64,000 bases of DNA from Bacillus tuaregi (GTDB lineage Bacteria > Bacillota > Bacilli > Bacillales > Cytobacillaceae), in the NCBI RefSeq assembly GCF_900104575.1, contig NZ_LT629731.1, positions 3,273,102 to 3,337,101 on the forward strand, written 5' to 3'. Under the pieces are notes generated by a model, which worked only from the letters and a program-made list of their open reading frames with translations, had not been told where the DNA came from and made no database searches. Every line of letters starts with the position of its first letter. Within the stretch, counting starts at the first letter, position 1. Shown here one piece after another: positions 15,961 through 24,202 of the stretch. The translations under genes were made by a program, and so were the position numbers.

Positions 15961-17730
15961 TCACTCTTTTTGGTTTTGATCGTATTCATAAATAGATTTT
16001 ACCATATCTGCAAACAGAAGGTTCACTCCGCCTTCACTTTCCATTACATCAAGATTGACTGCCACCAGTGCGTAGCGGGGGTTTTCATAGGGAAAATAGC
16101 CCGCAAACCATTTATTATGAAGCTGTTTGCCTTCCTTATATTTACCAGTTTCACCCGTACCAGATTTTCCCGCTACATCATAGGGTAGATCTTGAAACCA
16201 ACGACCAGTACCTTCTCCATGTGTCACGACATAGCGCAGAAGCCGCTGCAGCTTTGTTGCCGTATAGGAGGAAATTCTATCACCTTCTAAATTCTTTTCT
16301 TTAAAGGATAGTAGTGATGTCCCGTTTTTATATTCAAGAGCATATGCTGCGCGCACCATTTCTTTCTTGCCACCCCTGGCAATCGCTGCCATCATATTAG
16401 CAACCGCTAGCGGTGTCGCTCTTACCTCATGCTGACCAATCCCCGTTAGACCTGCGTAATTCCGGTCAGTACGAGCTTCATCAGATAAGAATACTCTACC
16501 ATGGTCCTCTTCAGGAAGCTGCTTAAATGCTTCATAATGATAAATATCCCCTATCCAGCCGGATGGTCCGACAAAGGCCAATTTTTTTGCATAGTCCTCC
16601 AGCATATGTGAATTCTTTTCCTGCAGCTCTTTTGCTAATGTTGCAAACGTATTATTACAGCTTCTAGCAAAGCTGTCACTTAAATTCAATGAACCATATT
16701 GATACTGCGAATCTAATTCACCATTAATTTTCCTATTGCAGTCAAACAGTCTTGCCGGGTCATCGAGTTGATTCTCTATCGCAGCAGCTGCGACAACGGT
16801 TTTAAACACAGACCCTGTAATTTGCTGCTTTAACATCAAATTTTGTGTTCCGCTTGTTTTTTCATTAAAAGGGTCATTCTTATTAATGTTAGGACGGGAT
16901 ACTATCGATAAAACAGAATTTGTCTTGATATCTAATAACACTAGTCCCCCCTTTTGAATTCCATGTTGATCAACTAATTCCTCAGCCCTTTGCTGTAGCT
17001 CTGAGTCAATCGTTGTTCTAACGTTAATTGGGTAAAAAGGATTCGCAGGCTCGACATACTTTACATTTATTCCAAAAAGGGGTCCCCCACTTGCATCGAC
17101 ATGATAAACAAGCTTTGCTTCCCCTTCTGGCAGAAGAAATTCATCAAAGCTCTTCTCTAAACCTGTTAGACCAATCGAGGTTTTCAAGGAAATCTCCTTG
17201 TCCGGATAGCGTGCTTTTAGTAACTCTTCATTCTCTCCAGTAATTCCGATAAGGTGCTCAGCAGGATTGCTTTCAATCATGAATTTCTTTTCCACCGCGA
17301 ACACACCAGGAATTTGCAGCCCATTAATATTTTTCATTTGCACTTTCGTTAACTGTAAGGGCTGTGGACTTCCAAAGGCAAAAGGCTCTTTGGCCTCTTT
17401 CACAGCATTTAATAATGTATTGGTATTAACTCCCACAATCGATGCTACCGTTTGAACATCCCAATCCATTTTTTTTAAAAAAGGAAAAAGAATAAGCACG
17501 GGTATATTTTGATGTGTTAAGGCATTTCCCTTTCTATCTAGAAATCCCCCTCTGCCGCTGTCTATTACGATGGCCTGTGACCTTTGCGAAACACTTTCCT
17601 CAAGCAAATTAATACCATGCTTCGAGAAATGCTCTGTTTCGAAAAGCTGCAACTGCATTAAACGACCGATTAATAAAGCAAAACAAACCATACAAATACA
17701 TATCATGATGACTGCTCTTTTTCTCCACAT
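15961..17730 (-). CDS. pbpI: PbpI (PBP4b), class B penicillin-binding protein
   Basis: Peptidoglycan transpeptidase anchored by one N-terminal helix (about 6-28). Active-site motifs with the start used here: SxxK as SVFK (307-310), SxN as SCN (357-359) and KSGT (522-525). It has 589 residues. In B. subtilis the gene is under sigma E control and acts in sporulation. ATG 17730 is preferred because GAGGTG is nine bases upstream; the GTG at 17742 lies within that hairpin region without a site. The ribosome site is part of a strong hairpin (17739-17767), which may limit translation of read-through mRNA from greA. Confidence 0.93.
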   Translation of the reverse strand: MWRKRAVIMICICMVCFALLIGRLMQLQLFETEHFSKHGINLLEESVSQRSQAIVIDSGRGGFLDRKGNALTHQNIPVLILFPFLKKMDWDVQTVASIVGVNTNTLLNAVKEAKEPFAFGSPQPLQLTKVQMKNINGLQIPGVFAVEKKFMIESNPAEHLIGITGENEELLKARYPDKEISLKTSIGLTGLEKSFDEFLLPEGEAKLVYHVDASGGPLFGINVKYVEPANPFYPINVRTTIDSELQQRAEELVDQHGIQKGGLVLLDIKTNSVLSIVSRPNINKNDPFNEKTSGTQNLMLKQQITGSVFKTVVAAAAIENQLDDPARLFDCNRKINGELDSQYQYGSLNLSDSFARSCNNTFATLAKELQEKNSHMLEDYAKKLAFVGPSGWIGDIYHYEAFKQLPEEDHGRVFLSDEARTDRNYAGLTGIGQHEVRATPLAVANMMAAIARGGKKEMVRAAYALEYKNGTSLLSFKEKNLEGDRISSYTATKLQRLLRYVVTHGEGTGRWFQDLPYDVAGKSGTGETGKYKEGKQLHNKWFAGYFPYENPRYALVAVNLDVMESEGGVNLLFADMVKSIYEYDQNQKE

Positions 17731-17738
17731 AATAAACA

Positions 17739-17767
17739 ACACCTCGTCAAAAGTTTTGACGAGGTGT
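17739..17767. terminator. Terminator of greA containing the pbpI ribosome site
   Basis: ACACCTCGTCAA and its complement form a stem of 12-13 bp with a loop of at most five bases. On the minus strand the 3' arm includes GAGGTG, the pbpI ribosome binding site at 17745-17740, and is followed by TTGTTTATT. Confidence 0.8.
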
Positions 17768-17793
17768 TTGATTTATAAACAATTTTTTCAGAA

Positions 17794-18270
17794 TTATTTA
17801 ATTGTCACGATTTTAACGTTCATTTCGCCACCAGGCGTATGGACAGTAACTTCATCTCCAACTTTTTTGCCAATTAGACTTTTCGCAATCGGAGAATCAT
17901 TTGAGATTTTCCCTTCGAACGGATCTGCTTCAGCACTTCCAACGATTGTGTATGTTTCTTCGTCTCCATCTGGAAGTTCAATAAAGGTAACAGAGCTTCC
18001 TAATTGAACGGAATCACTGTTCAATTCGTCTTCTCCAATAATTTTTGCATTACGAATCATATTTTCGATTGTTGTAATACGGCCTTCAACAAAAGCCTGC
18101 TCTTCCTTTGCGGAATCATATTCAGAGTTCTCAGATAAATCACCAAAACTGCGGGCAATTTTAATTCTTTCTACCACTTCTTTACGTTTAACCGTTTTCA
18201 ATTGTTCTAATTCTTGCTCAAGCTTTTCTTTACCAGCTTGCGTCATAGGAAATACCTTTTCTACTGCCAA
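17794..18270 (-). CDS. greA: GreA, transcript cleavage factor
   Basis: A 158-residue factor that enters the RNA polymerase secondary channel and rescues backtracked complexes by RNA cleavage. The N-terminal coiled coil (about 8-75) has [15 protein letters not shown] at its tip with the acidic residues that position the metal ion, and the C-terminal FKBP-like domain has [20 protein letters not shown] and [16 protein letters not shown]. Length and sequence are typical. In B. subtilis udk precedes greA; here there is no udk and 245 non-coding bases instead. Confidence 0.97.
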   Translation of the reverse strand: MAVEKVFPMTQAGKEKLEQELEQLKTVKRKEVVERIKIARSFGDLSENSEYDSAKEEQAFVEGRITTIENMIRNAKIIGEDELNSDSVQLGSSVTFIELPDGDEETYTIVGSAEADPFEGKISNDSPIAKSLIGKKVGDEVTVHTPGGEMNVKIVTIK

Positions 18271-18354
18271 AACCTTTCACTCCTTCTAGTGTTCACAACC
18301 CCCATTAGATTGTGCGGTATCATTGTAATAAGTGCAATACCTTTTATCGGATAA

Positions 18355-18461
18355 AAATATATACATGCGCGTCCTTAATAGAACGCGCATTTTGGGTTTG
18401 ATAATAAGGTAATAATTATTTATGTTATTGTTGCATAAAAATGATTATTATGCAATAACAC
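18355..18461. repeat. Two hairpins in the greA-trhP gap
   Basis: ATGCGCGT/ACGCGCAT (about 18363-18391) and GTTATT...GCATAA with TTATGCAATAAC (about 18423-18457) are inverted repeats. Either could end transcription from the trhP genes; neither has a clean T-tract on the minus strand. The place corresponds to udk in B. subtilis. Confidence 0.5.
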
Positions 18462-18515
18462 ATGTATTTTTTGACTTAATTTCTTCAAAATGAAGTCATT
18501 TTTCATATGATACGA

Positions 18516-19784
18516 TTACAATTCCTTACGCATCATATTATTTGGGTATACAGGTTTATCAACCTTAAAATGAACAATTTGCAAAGGATGACGGGCAGCA
18601 TCTAATTCGTTCCCGTCTTCATCCCAGATTTTTTCGATAAGCTGTGTGAAATTCTCAATTTCTGGTCCGAAGAATTCTACTTCTTGTCCAGGTCTGAAGT
18701 GATTACGCTGCTGAAGGGTTACCATGCTTGTTTCCGGGTTATAGTCTAGCACAAGTCCTGCAAAATCAAAGCTTGTCTTTTTGCTATGATTTCCAAACAT
18801 TTGCTCTTTATACCCTGGTACCCCTTCAAAAAATGCAGGTGCTGTTTCGCGATTTGCACATTTTTCTAATTCCTTCAGCCATTCTTTTTGGATAACAAAA
18901 TGATCCGGATCTGCGCAATATGCATCAATAACCTTACGATATACACTGACAACTGTTGCAATGTAGTGAATGGATTTCATACGGCCTTCAACCTTTAAAC
19001 TGTCAATGCCTAATTCAATCATCTTTGGAATTGATTGAATTAAATTTAAATCCTTTGGACTCATCGCAAATGGTTCATCATTTTCACTGAATAAGGCCGC
19101 CTCTTCGTCATTGTTCAATTGGTAAAGATCATAATCCCAACGGCATGATTGGCAGCAGCCGCCTCGATTGGAGTCACGAGCTGTCATGTGATTACTCAAT
19201 GTACAGCGCCCGGAATAGGCAATACACATCGCCCCATGAACAAAGGTTTCTATTTCAATATCAACTTTTTCCTTCATTTCACGGATTTCTTCTGCACTTG
19301 TTTCACGGGCCAGAACTACACGCTGAAGCCCCTCTTCTTTCCAAAATTGAACTGCTTTCCAGTTAGATAAGGATTGCTGTGTACTCAAATGTACCTCAAT
19401 TCCTGGAGCTAGGCGCTGACAGGTTTCAATTATTAATGGATCCGCGACAATAATCCCATGAATGCCCGCTTCCTTTAATCCAAGTATATAGTCCTCAAGA
19501 CCCTCGATATTCTCATTATGAGCAATAATATTCGTTGTTACGTAGATTTTTGCACCATATTTTTTCGCAAATTCTACGCCTTCCTTCATCTCTTCGAACG
19601 TGAAGTTATCGGCGTTTGAGCGAAGGCCATATTCCTGACCCCCAATAAATACAGCATCTGCACCATAATGCACAGCAATTTTTAATTTTTCAAGATTACC
19701 AGCTGGTGCTAATAGTTCAGGCTTTTTAACAATTATTCGTTTCCCATTCACGATTTGTGAAATAGGCTGTTTCGTTATGGACAT
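18516..19784 (-). CDS. trhP2: TrhP2 (YrrO), tRNA uridine-34 5-hydroxylation protein, U32 family
   Basis: A 422-residue peptidase U32-family protein of the type that uses prephenate to make 5-hydroxyuridine at tRNA position 34. The conserved PELLAPAGNLEKLK is near the N-terminus and the U32 signature ETFVHGAMCIAYSGRC near residues 180-195, followed by Cys-rich GGCCQSC, which likely binds an iron-sulfur cluster. ATG 19784 has AAAGGGG six bases upstream; six residues of a longer frame were dropped. It lies in tandem with trhP1 and trmR, the full pathway to 5-methoxyuridine. Confidence 0.93.
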   Translation of the reverse strand: MSITKQPISQIVNGKRIIVKKPELLAPAGNLEKLKIAVHYGADAVFIGGQEYGLRSNADNFTFEEMKEGVEFAKKYGAKIYVTTNIIAHNENIEGLEDYILGLKEAGIHGIIVADPLIIETCQRLAPGIEVHLSTQQSLSNWKAVQFWKEEGLQRVVLARETSAEEIREMKEKVDIEIETFVHGAMCIAYSGRCTLSNHMTARDSNRGGCCQSCRWDYDLYQLNNDEEAALFSENDEPFAMSPKDLNLIQSIPKMIELGIDSLKVEGRMKSIHYIATVVSVYRKVIDAYCADPDHFVIQKEWLKELEKCANRETAPAFFEGVPGYKEQMFGNHSKKTSFDFAGLVLDYNPETSMVTLQQRNHFRPGQEVEFFGPEIENFTQLIEKIWDEDGNELDAARHPLQIVHFKVDKPVYPNNMMRKEL

Positions 19785-19840
19785 GATAATCCCCTTTCTC
19801 ATTATCTGCTGACATTTCCTTACTTAACGTGTTCTCGTAC

Positions 19841-20770
19841 CTAGTAAACTGTTTCCTTAAAGAAAAAGCCAGTGTCTAACGGGCGATGTTCGGGTTGAAT
19901 GTCTTCAATTCTCTCAAGTAAGTCGGTCTTTATATCTTCATACGCATCTGGGTCCTCTATGCACGTATCGATTGCCTGACGAAATAGCTTCGTTACCTCT
20001 AGAACATAGGAAGGTTCGTGCAGGATTCCATCGATTTTAAAGGAATCTACTTCTGCTTCAATCAAATCCTGTAGCTCATCAATAACACACATATCATTAG
20101 GACTCATAATATGAGTTCCATTTTCATCTTCAAAAATTGGATATTTATTTTCACGCTCTTTATCATGCAAGAACATATTTTTTTCCTGTTTACGATTTTC
20201 AACTTCCATCGCTTTTCCTTGATACTCGAAATAGTGACCAAGGAGTGAGCGTTTTGATTGGAACATGTTGATCATGCCATGAACCTGAACCTCAATTTCA
20301 ACCTCGGCCTTTTCTTTCATTTCAAGAATCGCATCAAGATTAATTTCTGGGGCAAGAACGGCACGTTTGGCTCCTTTACGCCCCCAATAGTTACATGTGT
20401 ACCAATTTGTTCCTAATTTTTCTGTACTCCAGTGAAGCTTCAAATCAGGAGCTGCTTCTCTTGCCGCCATTAATACAGCTGGATCTCCAAAGATGGCAGC
20501 ATCTGCCCCCGCCTTTTGTAAGAACTGAAGATAGCCGGCAAGTTCAGGTACTTTATCATTATGAAATAAAGCATTCATTGCCACATATACTTTTTTACCC
20601 TTTTCATGAGCGATTTGAATCGCCTTTTCTACCTGCTCACGGGAAAATTCGCCTGCCAAGCGCAGGCCATATCTTTGTTCACCAATTACAAATGCATCTG
20701 CTCCAGCCTCAATTAACGGAAGGATTTGATTCACATCTGCCGGTGTTACGAGTAATTCTGGTTTTTTCAC
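19841..20770 (-). CDS. trhP1: TrhP1 (YrrN), partner tRNA uridine hydroxylation protein
   Basis: A 309-residue U32-family protein, shorter than TrhP2. It has PELLVTPADVNQIL at the start and VQVHGMINMFQSKRSL where TrhP2 has its Cys-containing signature, so the cysteines are missing here, as is usual for the short partner. The pair is needed for prephenate-dependent hydroxylation of wobble uridine. I prefer GTG 20770, six bases after GAGGTG; another GTG at 20779 overlaps that site and the trmR stop. Confidence 0.9.
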   Translation of the reverse strand: MKKPELLVTPADVNQILPLIEAGADAFVIGEQRYGLRLAGEFSREQVEKAIQIAHEKGKKVYVAMNALFHNDKVPELAGYLQFLQKAGADAAIFGDPAVLMAAREAAPDLKLHWSTEKLGTNWYTCNYWGRKGAKRAVLAPEINLDAILEMKEKAEVEIEVQVHGMINMFQSKRSLLGHYFEYQGKAMEVENRKQEKNMFLHDKERENKYPIFEDENGTHIMSPNDMCVIDELQDLIEAEVDSFKIDGILHEPSYVLEVTKLFRQAIDTCIEDPDAYEDIKTDLLERIEDIQPEHRPLDTGFFFKETVY

Positions 20771-20775
20771 GTTAT

Positions 20776-21414
20776 TCACCTCTTCTTACTAATTGCTACA
20801 CCGTCTCCAACGGGTATTATTACGGTATGATAGTCAGAATGCTTCATCAGCCACTCATTGAACTGACGGATTTTTTTGACAAGATTAGCTGTTCGTTTAC
20901 TTTCAATTTGCTCTTCTGCCACCAAGCCCTTAAATAGGACGTTATCCGTTACAATGATTCCCTGCTCGGTCAGATAGCCTGAATATAACTCGAAGAACTT
21001 CTTATATTGACCTTTTGCCGCATCAATAAAAATCACATCATAGGGAGAGCTTGAAGCAACATCCGCTTCAACCTCAAGAGCATCACCGATAATCAGTTCA
21101 ATTTGCTCCTCTTTGCCCAATTGCTTTATATACTGCTGTGCCAATGCAGCTCGCTCAACATCTCTTTCAATGGTTGTAATCCTTGCGTTTGGCAGAGCAT
21201 CGGCCATTCGTAACGCTGAGTAACCAATCGCTGTCCCCACTTCAAGAATCCTTTCCGGCTGCGTCAGACGTAGAAATTGGAGCATTGCCTCCATTCCGGC
21301 CAGCTCCATGATTGGAACATTATTTTCAGAAGCGTATGCTTCCATCTGTATGAAAAAATCCGGACGATCCGGAATTAAATTCTCTATATAGGCTTGTATC
21401 TTATCACTTTTCAT
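20776..21414 (-). CDS. trmR: TrmR (YrrM), tRNA 5-hydroxyuridine methyltransferase
   Basis: A 212-residue class I O-methyltransferase that methylates 5-hydroxyuridine-34 to 5-methoxyuridine in tRNA. SAM motif I is ILEVGTAIGYSALRMA near residues 56-71; DVIFIDAAKGQYKKF near 125-139 contains a metal-binding aspartate; TDNVLFKG near 155-162 is the typical catechol-methyltransferase-like active site. It is immediately upstream of the trhP genes, which make its substrate. Confidence 0.92.
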   Translation of the reverse strand: MKSDKIQAYIENLIPDRPDFFIQMEAYASENNVPIMELAGMEAMLQFLRLTQPERILEVGTAIGYSALRMADALPNARITTIERDVERAALAQQYIKQLGKEEQIELIIGDALEVEADVASSSPYDVIFIDAAKGQYKKFFELYSGYLTEQGIIVTDNVLFKGLVAEEQIESKRTANLVKKIRQFNEWLMKHSDYHTVIIPVGDGVAISKKR

Positions 21415-21573
21415 CGTATCGCCACCTTATTCTGTGAAGCATGAAAAAATAGCGTTTCACAGAATCATCGTCAAAACAGGATAATTTTAACGACTTTCAG
21501 GACAAGCCTGCATAACTGTGTTTACGCTACTGATTTCTGTATGAAAAACACTTGAACTATTTTAACATAAACA

Positions 21574-21607
21574 AACGGGAAATGCCAACAAACTGTCACT
21601 TCCCGTT
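21574..21607 (-). terminator. mltG terminator
   Basis: AACGGGAAGTG and CATTTCCCGTT on the minus strand pair around a 12-base loop, followed by TGTTTATG. Located 29 bases after the mltG stop. Confidence 0.65.
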
Positions 21608-21635
21608 CACAATTACATACATGTAGTTTCTTCCG

Positions 21636-22763
21636 TTATTGGATATGTTCTGCCTTTTTCTCATTATGCTCGTCAAGAGTTTTCGAGTATAATACCTCGC
21701 CCCCAGGTGTTGCGAGGAAATACAAGAAGTCCGTTTCAGCTGGCATTAATGCAGCCTCAATAGAGGACACACCTGCATTCGCAATCGGCCCTGGCGTCAA
21801 GCCCTGATTCATATAAGTATTAAATGGGTCCTCAATCTCTAAATCACTATAATAAACCTTTTCCTGGTGCTCGCCTTTAGCATAAAGAACAGTAGGATCT
21901 GTCTGTAAAGGCATTCCCGAATCAATTCGGTTATAGAAGACACTTGAGATTTTATCTCTATCCACTTTTTCAGTTGCTTCTTCTTCAATTAAGGAAGCCA
22001 TTGTCAGTAGTTGATGAACAGTCATCTGTTTTTCTTCTATTTGGATTCGATATTCATCAACAACCGATTTTGTTTTATTTAGCATGACAGTAACGATTTC
22101 TTCGAGAGAAGGATCTTCCCTATAAAATGGATACGTCGCAGGAAATAAATAGCCTTCAAGCGGATATTTAATCAACGGATTCAAGACATCATTTGTTAAC
22201 AAATCAGGGTATTGAGAAATAATTGATTCAATAAAGGTCCGGTCATTTAATGTAGCGAGAATATCTTCAGACTTATGGCTTGTATGTTTTGCTATGATTT
22301 CTGCAATTTCAGTTAACTTTTGCCCTTCCGGGATTGTCATTGTAAAAACAGCCTTCTGCATGACTTTTCCTGTCTTTAAACTGTTGACTATTTGTGGTAG
22401 CGTCATTGAAGGTGTCATAACATATTCACCCGCCATAAAGCCAGATTCGTTTTTAAACTTTACATAATATTTAAAAACACGGGAGTCTTTAATAATCCCG
22501 TTATCCTCTAAAATTTTAGAAATATTTGTAACACCTGAACCTATTGGAATTTCAATCTTCTTTTCTTCTTTACTATCCGGGTCTACCGGCTTTAATGCAG
22601 AATTAATATAAAGATAACCGCCGCCGAACAAAAGAACAGCAATCAATAAAATGGAAATAGATATAATAGCAACTACCTTACGGACAACCTTTGCTTCTTT
22701 TTGACGCTCCAGTAATTCTTCTAGTTTACCTGAATTTTCGTCATTTTTCTCTTTATTCTTCAT
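21636..22763 (-). CDS. mltG: MltG, endolytic murein transglycosylase
   Basis: A 375-residue membrane-anchored enzyme that cuts nascent glycan strands and sets their length. It has an N-terminal cytoplasmic coiled coil, one transmembrane helix (about 30-52), a LysM-like region and the YceG catalytic domain with LEGYLFPATYPF near 210-221, MASLIEEEA (catalytic glutamate) near 263-271, and GLTPGPIANAG near 323-333. The spacing from neighbours suggests its own transcript. Same place as yrrL in B. subtilis. Confidence 0.94.
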   Translation of the reverse strand: MKNKEKNDENSGKLEELLERQKEAKVVRKVVAIISISILLIAVLLFGGGYLYINSALKPVDPDSKEEKKIEIPIGSGVTNISKILEDNGIIKDSRVFKYYVKFKNESGFMAGEYVMTPSMTLPQIVNSLKTGKVMQKAVFTMTIPEGQKLTEIAEIIAKHTSHKSEDILATLNDRTFIESIISQYPDLLTNDVLNPLIKYPLEGYLFPATYPFYREDPSLEEIVTVMLNKTKSVVDEYRIQIEEKQMTVHQLLTMASLIEEEATEKVDRDKISSVFYNRIDSGMPLQTDPTVLYAKGEHQEKVYYSDLEIEDPFNTYMNQGLTPGPIANAGVSSIEAALMPAETDFLYFLATPGGEVLYSKTLDEHNEKKAEHIQ

Positions 22764-22872
22764 TCATTCCCCTCCATTCATCAGGGTTTTACATTATATC
22801 TCGAATTATTATACTATATTTTTAAAACAACGTAAAAAAAAGTTCCAGACCACTCTCTTTTAAAATAAAGAA

Positions 22873-22897
22873 AGACCAACCTATAAAAGGCCGGTCT
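22873..22897 (-). terminator. yrzB terminator
   Basis: AGACCGGCC pairs with GGTTGGTCT on the minus strand around a seven-base loop, followed by TTCTTTATTTT. Confidence 0.75.
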
Positions 22898-22905
22898 GTA
22901 TAGTA

Positions 22906-23193
22906 TTATTCTTCTTCTTCCTGCTCATCCATGAACGTATTGAGCATTTCCTCGATTAGATCCCATTCTTCATCTGTTTCGATCGGCATTAATTCGCCAT
23001 CTTCATTATTTTCATTCGGCGTGAAGGATGAAGCGTGTATCTCAATTTCCTCTTCGTCATCTTCAGCACCAATTGGATAATAAAGGACATAGGATTTGCC
23101 AAACTCTTCAGAGTCAAAGGTAAAAAGGACTTCACATAATTGCTCATTTCCTTCTTCATCGACTATTGTAATATTGTTTTCACCGTGGTTCAT
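22906..23193 (-). CDS. yrzB: YrzB, DUF1292 acidic protein
   Basis: A 95-residue, very acidic protein of the DUF1292 family, with [19 protein letters not shown] and [15 protein letters not shown] typical of it and a polyglutamate end. Function unknown. ATG 23193 has GAGGTG six bases upstream. It follows ruvX by 13 bases, and ireB-ruvX-yrzB is a conserved set. Confidence 0.9.
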   Translation of the reverse strand: MNHGENNITIVDEEGNEQLCEVLFTFDSEEFGKSYVLYYPIGAEDDEEEIEIHASSFTPNENNEDGELMPIETDEEWDLIEEMLNTFMDEQEEEE

Positions 23194-23206
23194 ATCAATC
23201 ACCTCA

Positions 23207-23623
23207 TTAATTTTTACTGTCTAAATATCCTTGCAGGATCATAGCAGCTGCCATTTTATCAATTACTTTTTTTCTTTTTTTACGACTGACATCCGCTTCG
23301 AGCAGTACTCTTTCTGCAGCAACAGTTGTCAGTCTTTCATCCCAAAGAACAACCGGGATTCCAAAGAGCTTATTCAGCTCATCGGCATAAAATTGGCTTG
23401 CTTCACCACGCGGACCTATTGTACCGTTCATATTTTTCGGCAATCCAACTACAATCGTACTAACCTCATATTCTTTAATTATCTTTTCCATTTCACTGAA
23501 GCCATATTCCCCTTCAGCCTCATTAATAGCGATTGTCTTCAAGCCTTGCGCGGTCCAGCCAAATGCATCACTTAATGCAACCCCAACCGTTTTAGTACCA
23601 ACATCTAAACCCATAATTCGCAT
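23207..23623 (-). CDS. ruvX: RuvX/YqgF family nuclease (YrrK)
   Basis: A 138-residue RNase H-fold protein of the YqgF family, which is linked to 16S rRNA 5'-end processing and was earlier named as a putative Holliday junction resolvase. Conserved acidic sites are seen in [18 protein letters not shown] at the N-terminus, [15 protein letters not shown] near 58-72 and [11 protein letters not shown] near 94-104. It stands between ireB and yrzB. Length is typical. Confidence 0.93.
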   Translation of the reverse strand: MRIMGLDVGTKTVGVALSDAFGWTAQGLKTIAINEAEGEYGFSEMEKIIKEYEVSTIVVGLPKNMNGTIGPRGEASQFYADELNKLFGIPVVLWDERLTTVAAERVLLEADVSRKKRKKVIDKMAAAMILQGYLDSKN

Positions 23624-23726
23624 TCATGATCCCTCACCATTTTGATGCCATTGTCTTTCCACAGGAAATGGGAAGAACCCCTTTTCTTGTTCGAAAAGCC
23701 ATATTTTATGTACAATCATTCATAAA

Positions 23727-23760
23727 ACAAGGCACCTTCATCCTACCAAAAGTGCCTTGT
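23727..23760 (-). terminator. Terminator between ireB and ruvX
   Basis: CAAGGCAC pairs with GTGCCTTG around a loop of about 16 bases; the minus strand then reads TTTTATG. It implies that ruvX-yrzB can be transcribed separately from ireB. Confidence 0.65.
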
Positions 23761-23836
23761 CCTTTTCTAAACTAAAAAATCGTTTGAAGAGTCTTTTGCT
23801 GCTATCTACCACCGTATTAACCATTGGATGCAAATC

Positions 23837-24100
23837 CTATGCTTTGTTCTCCTTTAAATAGGATTTCATTAATTCTTCAATAATTTCATCCCGTTCTAAT
23901 TTGCGGATCATATTCCTTGCATCACGATGTCTTGGAATATAGGCGGGATCACCTGATAGCAGATAACCGACAATTTGATTAATCGGATTGTATCCTTTTT
24001 CCTGTAATGCTTCGTAAACCTGGAGAAGCACTTCCTTGACATTATGTTCAAACGGTTCTTCAGGGAAATTGAATCTCATTGTTTGATCAAATGAGCTCAT
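23837..24100 (-). CDS. ireB: IreB family regulatory phosphoprotein (YrzL)
   Basis: An 87-residue protein of the IreB/DUF965 family. The N-terminal [11 protein letters not shown] contains the threonine region phosphorylated by the PASTA kinase in enterococci; [19 protein letters not shown] and [13 protein letters not shown] follow. It lies between alaS and ruvX as in most Bacilli. Its role in Bacillus is not well defined. Confidence 0.92.
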   Translation of the reverse strand: MSSFDQTMRFNFPEEPFEHNVKEVLLQVYEALQEKGYNPINQIVGYLLSGDPAYIPRHRDARNMIRKLERDEIIEELMKSYLKENKA

Positions 24101-24202
24101 GATTTACACCTCACTTTTTGTAGAGGAAAAAACAAACATAATCCACTCCAATTACCGATTATAATCGTAGTTGTATATATTTTACACTACTTTAGGACAA
24201 TA

